Below are positions 34,909 to 41,909 of a stretch of 64,000 bases of DNA, one piece after another. This DNA is from Melioribacteraceae bacterium (GTDB taxonomy: Bacteria > Bacteroidota > Ignavibacteria > Ignavibacteriales > Melioribacteraceae): the NCBI GenBank assembly GCA_019638015.1, contig JAHBUP010000001.1, forward strand, positions 682,001 through 746,000, in the 5' to 3' direction. Position 1 is the first letter of the stretch. Every line of letters begins with the position of its first letter. The position numbers and the translations under genes were made by a program. Below the pieces are notes generated by a model. The model was not told the DNA's origin. It was given only the letters and a program-made list of their open reading frames with translations, and searched no databases.

Positions 34909-35133
34909 CCTCTTTAATAAGTAAAAAGTCCCAGCAAAAATACTGCGGGATGATCAATAGGACAGAATAATATTTGACCGATCCGTAAAGACGAATTATG
35001 GTAGGTATTAACAAAATAATAAAATAATCAGTAAGTGTTGTCCGTGAGACCGAAGTCAGAAAATTGGGATAATAAATCCCAAGGGTAAGCTGTTTTTACT
35101 TGACTTTCTTTTCTATAGACAATGCCGTTAGGT
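34903..35133 (+). repeat. attC site, subtype 2 (231 nt)
   Basis: Left core ACCTAAC (34903-34909) overlaps the stop codon of the cyclase-like gene. AAAACCTAAC complements GTTAGGTTTT, found at this cassette's start with a TT insertion (GTTTTAGGTTTT at 34167). The right core GTTAGGT (35127-35133) extends to GTTAGGTGC, the exact complement of GCACCTAAC at 35973-35981. The body is a close homologue of the site at 29533. Confidence 0.8.
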
Positions 35134-35141
35134 GCTTATTT

Positions 35142-36011
35142 ATGAATCCATACGCACTATATATTAAATGTGATGGCTCTATGGATTATGATTCTAAAAA
35201 TACCGGCGGTGTTGGTTTTGAAATAATATTCCCTGATTCAGTTGAAAAGGAAAATATTCACGAATCGTTTGGTAGATATGAAGGAGCTAATATAGAAAGA
35301 ATTGAAATGGAGGGATTGATTTCTGGAATGGAATACGTGATTGATCTTTATGAAAGAGAAGCAAACAAACTTTCGAACATTAATACAATTATCTTCATTA
35401 CAGATAGATTTAGATTGAGTGATAATGAAGGAACTAATCCCTTCAAAATCCAAGAATGGAGAAGAAATAAATGGTGTAATCATGAAGGCAAGGCAATAAA
35501 GAATCATGATCTTTTAGATAAACTTGATAAGAAGAGGAAAAAGCTATCAGAAATTGCCCATAGCAAAATATTCATTGAGTATAGACCGAGGAAACAAAAT
35601 AAGGTCGCTGATAAATTAGCCAAAGCCGGCAAAAAGCTTTCATTACCTGATCATAGCATTGCAATAAAAGGGCTTAAAGTTGGTAAAAGAAAGTTTGATG
35701 GTAATGAAATAAAGTATGATATGATAAGAGAAAATGAAGAAATCCATATTCATGTCTTTCTTAAAACGCCAGTAAACAAACAGTGGGAAATATCTACAGA
35801 AGTTTGTGAAGGATCAAATATCGGTAAAAAACTCAAAATATATTCAGACGACAAATTAGCTGTAAAGTTGCAGCGAAGACATGAATACAAAGTAAAAATC
35901 AAAAAAGTATTTTCACATCATACTGAAATATATCGCACATTAAAAGAAGTTAAAAATGTAGCAAAGAATAATGCACCTAACCGCTTAAAAAAGGATTTAG
36001 TCAAGAGATAA
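35142..36011 (+). CDS. RNase H-like protein (cassette gene)
   Basis: 289 residues from the ATG at 35142, nine bases after the cassette core; the upstream extension to 35100 would run through the attC site. The first ~165 residues follow the RNase HI fold: YIKCDGSMDYDSKNTGGVGFEI (first Asp), IERIEMEGLISGMEYV (Glu), IIFITDRF (Asp) and RPRKQNKVADKLAKAG (C-terminal Asp). The rest is a basic beta-rich domain (RRHEYKVKIKKVFSHHTEIYR). It may cut RNA-DNA hybrids, or serve a mobile-element defence role. Its last ~12 codons overlap the attC left core. Confidence 0.7.
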   Translation: MNPYALYIKCDGSMDYDSKNTGGVGFEIIFPDSVEKENIHESFGRYEGANIERIEMEGLISGMEYVIDLYEREANKLSNINTIIFITDRFRLSDNEGTNPFKIQEWRRNKWCNHEGKAIKNHDLLDKLDKKRKKLSEIAHSKIFIEYRPRKQNKVADKLAKAGKKLSLPDHSIAIKGLKVGKRKFDGNEIKYDMIRENEEIHIHVFLKTPVNKQWEISTEVCEGSNIGKKLKIYSDDKLAVKLQRRHEYKVKIKKVFSHHTEIYRTLKEVKNVAKNNAPNRLKKDLVKR

Positions 36012-36100
36012 ATAAAATCCAGAAAACAACGCGGACGCCCCCGCAAAATACACTGGGCAAGCTGTTTCGCATTCAGAAAAGTTGTGGGCGGTTTGTGATT
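35975..36100 (+). repeat. Terminal, probably truncated attC site
   Basis: Left core ACCTAAC (35975-35981) within GCACCTAAC, exact complement of GTTAGGTGC at 35127-35135. Later GCGGACGCCCCCGC and GTTGTGGGCGG resemble attC arms, but no right core GTTRRRY is obvious before the minus-strand gene remnant at 36214. The array seems to end or break here. Confidence 0.5.
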
Positions 36101-36121
36101 CAAGTTTAGAGATTTCTGGGA

Positions 36122-36214
36122 TTACAAGATCAAAAACGCTTCGGTTTGTTTTTCTTCTTTGAGCTCGGCTTCAGCTAAAAGCTCATCGAGAAAGTTGGTG
36201 GTTTCTGTTTGCAT
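36122..36214 (-). pseudogene. Truncated paralogue of the Gam/Gp157-like gene at 40869
   Basis: A 30-residue ORF from an ATG at 36214 with TAGGAG upstream. TTNFLDELLAEAELKEEKQ matches the N-terminus of the 40869 protein (DNFLDELLIEVEEKEQKLQ); it then stops. It appears to be the severed 5' end of a duplicated phage/ICE-type gene lying at the edge of the cassette array. Confidence 0.6.
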
Positions 36215-36339
36215 TGGTTTTGCTCCTATTAGGTTGTTATTAAACGGACGTATTGTTTGTTGAAGAAGCTTTTTGTAATATTTATATTAAATCTCAGATA
36301 ATCAATATGGTACTAAATAACAGTAGATTGGGGGAGATT

Positions 36340-37671
36340 ATGAAAAAATATATTATTCTGGTTTTTATTCATGTAATATTAAATGGGTGCTGGAGTAGTG
36401 ATTCTGATAATCTAAACGAAACTGGCACTTCAACACCATTACCACCAACAGTAGAAACGTTAGCCTTAGAAAATATCCTTTCAAATTCGGCAAGAAGTGG
36501 AGGAATTGTTACAGCTGAAGGCAGTTCGATCGTAACAGCAAGGGGTGTTTGTTGGGATACATCGCTTATTCCAACAACTGCAAATAGCAAGACAACAGAT
36601 GGAAGTGGAACTGGAAGTTTTACAAGCCTAATAACAGGATTGAGCGCAAATACAACCTACACTGTTAGAGCTTATGCTACAAATAATGCAGGCACAAGCT
36701 ATGGGCGTAAAGTGAGTTTCACAACTACGGCAACTATTACAGCACCATCTGCACCTACTCTTACATCACCAACTAATGGCGCAACAAACCAATCTACAGA
36801 TCCAACATTAAGCTGGGGTGCAAGCAGTGGAGCAACAAATTATACGTTGCAAGTATCTATAAATAGTTTGTTCAGCAGTTATGTTCATAACCAAAATGTA
36901 GGCAATAACACAAGCCAACAATTAAGTGGTTTAAGTAATAACACAACTTATTACTGGCGAGTAAATACAAGCAATAGCGTTGGAACATCAATCTGGTCAA
37001 GTATATGGTCTTTTACAACAACAAACGGAATCAGTGTCGACGGGACACCATGCCCAGGCACGCCAACAGTAACCTATGCTGGCAAAACATACAACACAGT
37101 TCAAATAGGCACGCAATGCTGGCTAAAAGAGAATCTTGATATCGGTACCATGGTTTATATGATTGACTCACAATCAAATAATAGCTCTATCGAAAAGTAT
37201 TGTTATTACAATGATCCTGACTTATGCAAAACTTACGGCGGTCTATATCAATGGGCGGAGGCAGTGCAGTATAAGAATGGTGCAACAAACATAAACTCAA
37301 CAAATCCGGCATTCAGTGGGAATGTACAAGGTATCTGCCCAAGCGGTTGGCACATACCCACACTAGGAGAATTTGAAACATTAAAAGCAGCAGTAAGTAA
37401 TAATAGCAATGCATTAAAAGCAATAGGTCAAGGAACTGGCAGCGGAGCTGGTACAAATACAAGCGGCTTTTACGCGTTGCTGGCTGGCGGCCGCTGGCAC
37501 GATGGTAACAACTACGGTTTAGGTGAAAAGGCTATCTTTTGGAGTTTTACGGAAAAAACTCCTACTGCTGCGTACCATATGTCCCTGGACTACGGTACTA
37601 GCGATGTCCACCTGACCGACATTTACATTACTAAGAAAAACGGTTTTAGTGTTCGTTGCGTTAAGGATTAG
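36340..37671 (+). CDS. FISUMP-domain lipoprotein, probable DGR variable protein
   Basis: 443 residues from the ATG at 36340, which follows GGGGGAG; the frame is open from 36253. A lipoprotein signal (IILVFIHVILNGC) leads to two Ig/FN3-like domains (about 30-135 and 140-230). The C-terminal part is a Fibrobacter-succinogenes major paralogous domain (VTYAGKTYNTVQIGTQCWLKENL ... GGLYQWAEAVQY ... ICPSGWHIPTLGEFE) ending NGFSVRCVKD. FISUMP proteins with a C-type-lectin-like end are frequent DGR targets. Codons in the last third of the domain end mostly in C or T, unlike the A/T-ending codons before it. A hairpin and an avd start follow. Confidence 0.8.
   Translation: MKKYIILVFIHVILNGCWSSDSDNLNETGTSTPLPPTVETLALENILSNSARSGGIVTAEGSSIVTARGVCWDTSLIPTTANSKTTDGSGTGSFTSLITGLSANTTYTVRAYATNNAGTSYGRKVSFTTTATITAPSAPTLTSPTNGATNQSTDPTLSWGASSGATNYTLQVSINSLFSSYVHNQNVGNNTSQQLSGLSNNTTYYWRVNTSNSVGTSIWSSIWSFTTTNGISVDGTPCPGTPTVTYAGKTYNTVQIGTQCWLKENLDIGTMVYMIDSQSNNSSIEKYCYYNDPDLCKTYGGLYQWAEAVQYKNGATNINSTNPAFSGNVQGICPSGWHIPTLGEFETLKAAVSNNSNALKAIGQGTGSGAGTNTSGFYALLAGGRWHDGNNYGLGEKAIFWSFTEKTPTAAYHMSLDYGTSDVHLTDIYITKKNGFSVRCVKD
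37461..37671 (+). other. Putative DGR variable region (VR)
   Basis: The last ~65 codons are strongly biased to NNC/NNT: GGC CGC TGG CAC GAT GGT; TAC CAT ATG TCC CTG GAC; GTC CAC CTG ACC GAC ATT. That is the pattern left when adenines of AAC/AAT template codons are randomised. Residues at such positions (Arg, Trp, His, Tyr, Met, Leu, Thr) sit between conserved ones of the lectin-like fold. No template copy was seen in this window. Confidence 0.6.
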
Positions 37672-37691
37672 TCTATTTGTCTATTTATATT

Positions 37692-37709
37692 TGTCCCCTT
37701 ACGGGGACA
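37692..37709 (+). other. GC-rich hairpin downstream of the variable region
   Basis: TGTCCCC-TTAC-GGGGACA, a perfect 7-bp stem with a 4-nt loop, begins 20 nt after the stop of the variable protein. Well-studied DGRs carry just such a hairpin/cruciform with a tetraloop beyond the VR, where it promotes mutagenic homing. It could alternatively be a terminator, but no T run follows. Confidence 0.6.
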
Positions 37710-37733
37710 CGATTTAAAATATATTAGGTGCTT

Positions 37734-37775
37734 ATGGCATTAGCCGAAGAATTACCGATATACAAAGCAAAGTAA
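37734..37775 (+). pseudogene. avd: Truncated avd (DGR accessory) gene start
   Basis: ATG at 37734 encodes MALAEELPIYKAK and then stops. The motif MAL(A/H)(D/E)(D/E)LP(I/V)YKA is the characteristic beginning of DGR Avd/four-helix-bundle proteins, which normally continue into a ~120-residue bundle. The order variable protein, hairpin, avd matches DGR cassettes. The rest of avd, the template repeat and the reverse transcriptase are missing. Confidence 0.6.
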
Positions 37776-37812
37776 AAGAGAGTGCAGAGTGAAGAGTGAT
37801 GAACGAAGAGTG
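37776..37812 (+). repeat. GAGTG-rich repeat at the avd truncation point
   Basis: GAGTGCAGAGTGAAGAGTGA followed by TGAACGAAGAGTG directly follows the truncated avd. Its reverse complement resembles the CACTC-rich repeat at 5323-5386. It separates the DGR remnant from the TlpA-like gene and supplies that gene's start region. Confidence 0.45.
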
Positions 37813-39162
37813 AAAAAATATGTAATTCTGTTATGCGGGTTATTAAGCTTTTTTATAACAACATTAGTTTATAGTCAAAAATTAAAGATAAAAATAAACG
37901 GCTATGATGCAAAGCTATATCTTTCAAAGATAGTTGGTGAAAAAGTAAGTTTAATAGATTCTGTTGAAGCAAATAACAACAGTTTTACATTAACTCTTCC
38001 TCAAAACAATTACGGTCTATACAGAATTACATTCAATAATAACAAATGGATAGATTTTATAAACGATGGTAAAGATGTTAAGATTGAAACCGATGCTAAA
38101 TATATTCTTGATAGCCTTAAGGTAACTGAATCTGAAAGCAACAAACTTTTTTACTCTTTCCTAAAGCTAAATAAAGCATACAAGACCAAAACAGAGTTGC
38201 TGCAGTTTGTTCTTGCAAGATTTCCCCAAGATGATGAATATTACCACGTTACTAAACAACGTTTGCAAGATTTGCAGAATGAATATGTTGAATTTGTAAA
38301 TGTAACTGCACAGAAAGAACCGCAGTCGTTTGTTGCAAAATATATTTATGCCTCTCAATTGCCGATTATAGATCCCGAGATTCCATTCGAAAATCACTTG
38401 GGTTATCTAAAATCTCACTCGCTTGATTACGTTAATTTTGATGACGTTGCTTTGATTAACTCTGATCTGTTCACCAACAAATCAATTGAGTATTTAACTT
38501 ATTTCCGCAATCCACAGCTGCCGAAAGAACTACTTGAAAAAGAATTTATGAAAGCAGTGGATACTCTGCTCAATAAAGCAAAAGTAAACCAGCTTGTTTA
38601 TCAACATATAACCGAATACTTAATTGATGGTTTTAAGAAGTTCGGCTTTGATCAAGTGCTCGATTACATTGTCGAGAATTACGTAATCAAAGATGACCTC
38701 TGCCTTGATGTGAAAACAGAAGGATTAATTAAAAGAAGAATTGAGCACGCAAAGAATTTTAAGATTGGTGCAGTTGTGCCAAATATTGTTTTGCCGGATA
38801 TAAATGGCAAACAAGTTGAGCTGAAGAAGATTAACGCAGAGAAAGCATTAATTGTGTTTTACGCTAGTTGGTGCCCCCACTGCAAAGAGTTATTACCAAA
38901 ACTTAACGAACTTAAAAAACAGAAAAGCGGTAAACTGGAGGTTGTAGCAATTTCTTTAGATGATAAAAAAGAAGATTGGGTAAACTTTGTTAAAGCAAAT
39001 TGCCCTGATTTAATAAATGCCTCTGATCTTAAGGGTTGGGATGGTAAAGTTGCCACCGATTATTATATGTATGCAACACCAACGATGTTGCTAGTAGATA
39101 AGCAGCTTAAGATTATTGCTAAACCAATGGAATATGACCAGATAATTAATCACCTAAATTAA
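37810..39162 (+). CDS. TlpA-family thiol-disulfide oxidoreductase
   Basis: 450 residues from a GTG at 37810 (KKYVILLCGLLSFFITTLVYSQ signal); the frame is open from a GTG at 37789 inside the GAGTG repeat, which would put repeat-derived residues ahead of the signal. The N-terminal ~110 residues are DUF4369-like (KLKIKINGYDAKLYLSKIVGEKVSLIDS). A helical middle follows, then a C-terminal thioredoxin domain (FKIGAVVPNIVLPDINGKQVEL ... VFYASWCPHCKELLPKL) with active site CPHC. It likely acts in the periplasm on disulfides or cytochrome maturation. It seems to be a core gene brought next to the DGR remnant. Confidence 0.82.
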   Translation: MKKYVILLCGLLSFFITTLVYSQKLKIKINGYDAKLYLSKIVGEKVSLIDSVEANNNSFTLTLPQNNYGLYRITFNNNKWIDFINDGKDVKIETDAKYILDSLKVTESESNKLFYSFLKLNKAYKTKTELLQFVLARFPQDDEYYHVTKQRLQDLQNEYVEFVNVTAQKEPQSFVAKYIYASQLPIIDPEIPFENHLGYLKSHSLDYVNFDDVALINSDLFTNKSIEYLTYFRNPQLPKELLEKEFMKAVDTLLNKAKVNQLVYQHITEYLIDGFKKFGFDQVLDYIVENYVIKDDLCLDVKTEGLIKRRIEHAKNFKIGAVVPNIVLPDINGKQVELKKINAEKALIVFYASWCPHCKELLPKLNELKKQKSGKLEVVAISLDDKKEDWVNFVKANCPDLINASDLKGWDGKVATDYYMYATPTMLLVDKQLKIIAKPMEYDQIINHLN

Positions 39163-39243
39163 CCGCTTCTCAAGAGTCTGTAAAATAATTTGTGTAAACG
39201 GATATTCGAGTTAAAGTACATTTTCAAGTCTGCCCAGATTTCA

Positions 39244-39264
39244 GAGCCACTCAATGAGTGGCTC
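39244..39264. terminator. Bidirectional hairpin between convergent genes
   Basis: GAGCCACTCA-A-TGAGTGGCTC is a perfect 10-bp inverted repeat between the TlpA-like gene (plus) and the minus-strand operon end. Confidence 0.6.
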
Positions 39265-39272
39265 ATCTGTAC

Positions 39273-39425
39273 TCAGTTTTTGCTTAATGATTTGTACACC
39301 AGATAAGCAGTTAACCCCAGCCATCCAAACATTCCAATCACATTCACCTTTTTATAACTGATCCCGGTTCTTTTTGAAATATACTCCAGTGTATCAACCG
39401 TGCGGTCAAAGATTTCATCAAACAT
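39273..39425 (-). CDS. Small single-pass membrane protein
   Basis: 50 residues from the ATG at 39425, preceded by GGAGG. FDEIFDRTVDTLEYISKRTGISYKKVNVIGMFGWLGLTAYLVYKSL has one hydrophobic helix and a charged N-terminus. It ends the minus-strand amidoligase-RadC operon, 16 bp after RadC. No family recognised. Confidence 0.6.
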   Translation of the reverse strand: MFDEIFDRTVDTLEYISKRTGISYKKVNVIGMFGWLGLTAYLVYKSLSKN

Positions 39426-39440
39426 TAAGCCTCCGATAGT

Positions 39441-39905
39441 TTAAATAAGATTTCTCTCTACAAATGACATGTACTTATCATCAGCGAAGATTAAATGGTC
39501 AAAGATGTTTATCTCTATAACTTTACCAACTTCAACCAATTTTTTTGTTATTGCGATATCTTCATTGGATGGATCCAGATTACCCGATGGATGATTATGC
39601 GCAATAATTATGTTTGCACAGTTGGCAACAATTGCGCTTCTAAAAACTGCTCTTGGATCAACAACAGCAGAGTTTAATGTTCCAATGGAGATGATCTCAA
39701 ATCCTTGAACTCTGTTAGCACTGCTCAACCAAGCTACAAGAAAAACTTCTCTCGATTCATCTTTCATTATAGGACTGAATAGATCATAGACATCTAGAGG
39801 GGAGGTTATTTTCTTTTTAGGCAATTCAGAGTATTCTGGATACTTTAAAGATGTGTCCTTGAAAGTCCAGAATAAAGTTTTGAACTTTACTTTTTTATCA
39901 GCCAT
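39441..39905 (-). CDS. radC: RadC-like JAB/MPN-domain protein
   Basis: 154 residues. SRAVFRSAIVANCANIIIAHNHPSGNLDPSNEDI-like text shows the JAMM metal site (HxHPSG...D), and IGTLNSAVVDPRAVFRSA is the RadC signature. It lacks the N-terminal helix-hairpin-helix domain of chromosomal RadC, as is usual for versions on phages and integrative elements, where their role is unclear. GGAGG precedes the ATG. It is co-directional with the OB-fold-like gene, one base apart. Confidence 0.88.
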   Translation of the reverse strand: MADKKVKFKTLFWTFKDTSLKYPEYSELPKKKITSPLDVYDLFSPIMKDESREVFLVAWLSSANRVQGFEIISIGTLNSAVVDPRAVFRSAIVANCANIIIAHNHPSGNLDPSNEDIAITKKLVEVGKVIEINIFDHLIFADDKYMSFVERNLI

Positions 39906-40361
39906 TTATCCTCCGGAAAGATTATGCATACCTTTAGTGCGTTGAATAAATAAAGTAATTGCAATCTGGTTTACATTTGCCATTCCGTTGAAGCGGTTCT
40001 GAAGTCGGAGAGCTTCATTAAAAGATTTTTCCATAGCTGTATAGAAAACATCTTCATTTGGTGTCGGGGAATTATCTTCCATGGGCTTTTCCAACTTTTG
40101 AACATCCCATGTTACAACGATTTTGTTACCACGACTAGCGGCAAGTTTTGTTACCATCAACTCATCATCTTTCTTAAACAACTTCAACTGTTTGTGTAAT
40201 TCGTCAGCTGCAAAAAGTGAATATTCACTTGCTCCATCACCGTTTTGTATTGCATACAGATAATACTTCCCATACTTGGAAGAACCTTCAACACAGTCAT
40301 TAAACAAAAGTTTAATCCTGGTTGGTTTGTTCACTTCCAGTTCCATTTTTGGACGTTCCAT
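39906..40361 (-). CDS. Putative OB-fold single-stranded-DNA-binding-like protein
   Basis: 151 residues. The first ~95 residues (PTRIKLLFNDCVEGSSKYGKYYLYAIQNGDGASEYSLFAADELHKQLKLF...NKIVVTWDV) have the strand pattern of an OB fold. The rest is helical. The ATG at 40361 follows AAGGAAA, and the gene's first 50 bases overlap the end of the Gam-like gene in another frame. Together with Gam- and RadC-like neighbours this suggests a DNA-recombination module. The fold is inferred from pattern, not from a motif. Confidence 0.5.
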   Translation of the reverse strand: MERPKMELEVNKPTRIKLLFNDCVEGSSKYGKYYLYAIQNGDGASEYSLFAADELHKQLKLFKKDDELMVTKLAASRGNKIVVTWDVQKLEKPMEDNSPTPNEDVFYTAMEKSFNEALRLQNRFNGMANVNQIAITLFIQRTKGMHNLSGG

Positions 40362-40869
40362 TGACGTTTCCTTTTAGTTTTATTGAAAATTTGTCTGCTG
40401 ATTCAATCAGAGCGCATCCTTGCGGTACTTTACCGCTCATTTTGTAAAATGCCTTGATCTTGCCTAGATCAGGTTTTACTACTTCGGGGGAGACTGATGT
40501 CAGCTGAGATAGATTTGGATTGAGAAGAAAATTATCGAGATTCTCAACAATTAGTTTTTCGATCTGTTTACGGCGTAGCAACTGACCATGAGCCAGGTCG
40601 ATTGTTCTGACTGAAGGTTCCTGCTCATTCATAAAGACTTCGAGTTTTTTGGTAAGCCATTCAACTCTATCATTAAGTTTTGAACTCTTCGAGAGGGCCC
40701 ATTCTTCAATGATTCTTTTTTCCTCTTCCGCCTGAAGCATTGTTTTACTTATCTCATTTGATAGATTCGATATTTCACGAAGAACCAAATCTACATGAGC
40801 CAGTTGCAACTTTTGCTCTTTTTCTTCAACTTCAATTAGCAGTTCATCTAAAAAGTTATCTTCTTTCAT
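40312..40869 (-). CDS. Gam/Gp157-like phage nuclease-inhibitor-type protein
   Basis: About 185 residues from the ATG at 40869 behind GGTGGGG; a GTG at 40881 is also in frame. An N-terminal coiled coil (QLAHVDLVLREISNLSNEISKTMLQAEEEKRIIEEW) leads to KLNDRVEWLTKKLEVFMNE and TIDLAHGQLLRRKQ. That layout is shared by siphovirus Gp157 and Mu-Gam-like proteins that bind DNA ends. A cut-off duplicate of its first residues lies at 36214. Confidence 0.65.
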   Translation of the reverse strand: MKEDNFLDELLIEVEEKEQKLQLAHVDLVLREISNLSNEISKTMLQAEEEKRIIEEWALSKSSKLNDRVEWLTKKLEVFMNEQEPSVRTIDLAHGQLLRRKQIEKLIVENLDNFLLNPNLSQLTSVSPEVVKPDLGKIKAFYKMSGKVPQGCALIESADKFSIKLKGNVNGTSKNGTGSEQTNQD

Positions 40870-40963
40870 TCTTATCCCCACCCGAGTAATTAATAAGTAG
40901 CCATATAATAGCTTTGCCGATGACTACAACGGTCTGACAAATAAATTCTTTAATTGATTTCAT
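40856..40963 (-). CDS. Tiny peptide overlapping the Gam-like start
   Basis: 35 residues from the ATG at 40963 behind AAAGGA: KSIKEFICQTVVVIGKAIIW LLINYSGGDKNERR. One short hydrophobic helix and a basic tail. Its end overlaps the Gam-like start by 14 bases, so reading it may bring ribosomes to that gene. It may be a leader peptide or a real small membrane protein. Confidence 0.45.
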   Translation of the reverse strand: MKSIKEFICQTVVVIGKAIIWLLINYSGGDKNERR

Positions 40964-40977
40964 AGTTTGTCCTTTGT

Positions 40978-41877
40978 TTAATACTGAAATAGCTCTTCTT
41001 CACTTATCTCAAGGCCACATTGTTCACAACGATTAAACAGTTTTCCCAGATGATATCTAGTTTGCTCCAGACACCATGGGCATTCAATCACGAGTTCATC
41101 GTTATCGGCTTGCCTTCCAAAATAATGATCATGTGAAGAGTACATGAATTGTCTGGGTGAATATTTACGGTAGGATTCAACTCCTTCGGGTCCAATAACA
41201 AGTGAATGGTTATTCTTTATCTCATAAAAGTGAAAACCTTCTTCACCAAGATTAAATCCTCGATGAGAATGAGTCTTAAGTTTCATTCCTTCTTGCATTA
41301 TTCTTCTTTCAGAGCAGAAATAAAGAATATCATTCTTCTCATCATAATAAAGATCAATCGGGTTGTCCTTTTTAACAAGTGTTAGTTTATCTGGTTCATC
41401 TTTACTGATAACGGCAAAAGCAAAACTGCCTTCCAATCTATCAAAGACTCGTTTTATTTTATCTCCTTTACCACGAGAAGAGAGCACAGCTAGTATTGCC
41501 TCCGAATCTACTTCACCATCTCTCTGATTTTTACCGAAGATTTCTTTGTCATTGTAGATGATTCCGTTATGAACAATACAAACACCTTGTTTTGTGAAAA
41601 GAGGATGGTTGTTTTGATTGTTTTTGTTAGTTCCTTGAGTTGCTGCTCTAGTGTGTAATATCATCGATTTTGACAAATTGACATTTTGCCATTCTGACAT
41701 CTTCACAAACTCAGAGGACTTTACCGCTGCCTTCTGAACTATTAGCTGTCCATTCTCTATAAAAGCAAAACCCGAAGCGTCTCTCCCTCGGGTCTCAAGT
41801 AGTGAAAACATTTCAGTTATATGTTCTTTGCTCGGACGTTTCTCGCCAAAGCAATAATATCCCATTATACCACACAT
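40978..41877 (-). CDS. Class II glutamine amidotransferase with C-terminal zinc ribbon
   Basis: 299 residues. MCGIMGYY exposes the catalytic Cys after Met removal. RGRDASGFAF, LHTRAATQGTNKNNQNNHPL and VHNGIIYN are the class II amidotransferase core, and D-S-E (EVDSEAILAVL) is in place. The last ~50 residues have a zinc ribbon (CPWCLEQ ... CEQCGLE). It releases ammonia from glutamine; the partner is probably the amidoligase two genes upstream. GGAG precedes the ATG. Confidence 0.85.
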   Translation of the reverse strand: MCGIMGYYCFGEKRPSKEHITEMFSLLETRGRDASGFAFIENGQLIVQKAAVKSSEFVKMSEWQNVNLSKSMILHTRAATQGTNKNNQNNHPLFTKQGVCIVHNGIIYNDKEIFGKNQRDGEVDSEAILAVLSSRGKGDKIKRVFDRLEGSFAFAVISKDEPDKLTLVKKDNPIDLYYDEKNDILYFCSERRIMQEGMKLKTHSHRGFNLGEEGFHFYEIKNNHSLVIGPEGVESYRKYSPRQFMYSSHDHYFGRQADNDELVIECPWCLEQTRYHLGKLFNRCEQCGLEISEEELFQY

Positions 41878-41909
41878 GGTATTTTCTCCAAATTGTTTTT
41901 AGTAATTGG

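Noticed and set aside
35100..35141. Upstream extension of the RNase H-like gene
   Set aside because: It lies across the attC core of the previous cassette, so it would not belong to this cassette.
22534..36100. CRISPR array or tandem repeat region
   Set aside because: The repeats are long, far apart and flank whole genes; no short regular repeat-spacer pattern is present anywhere in the window.
37789..37809. Earlier GTG start of the TlpA-like gene
   Set aside because: It would add residues from a GAGTG repeat in front of a normal signal peptide.
41665..41705. TGACA repeats resembling the 14482 palindrome
   Set aside because: They lie inside the amidotransferase gene, do not form a palindrome and are explained by its codons.
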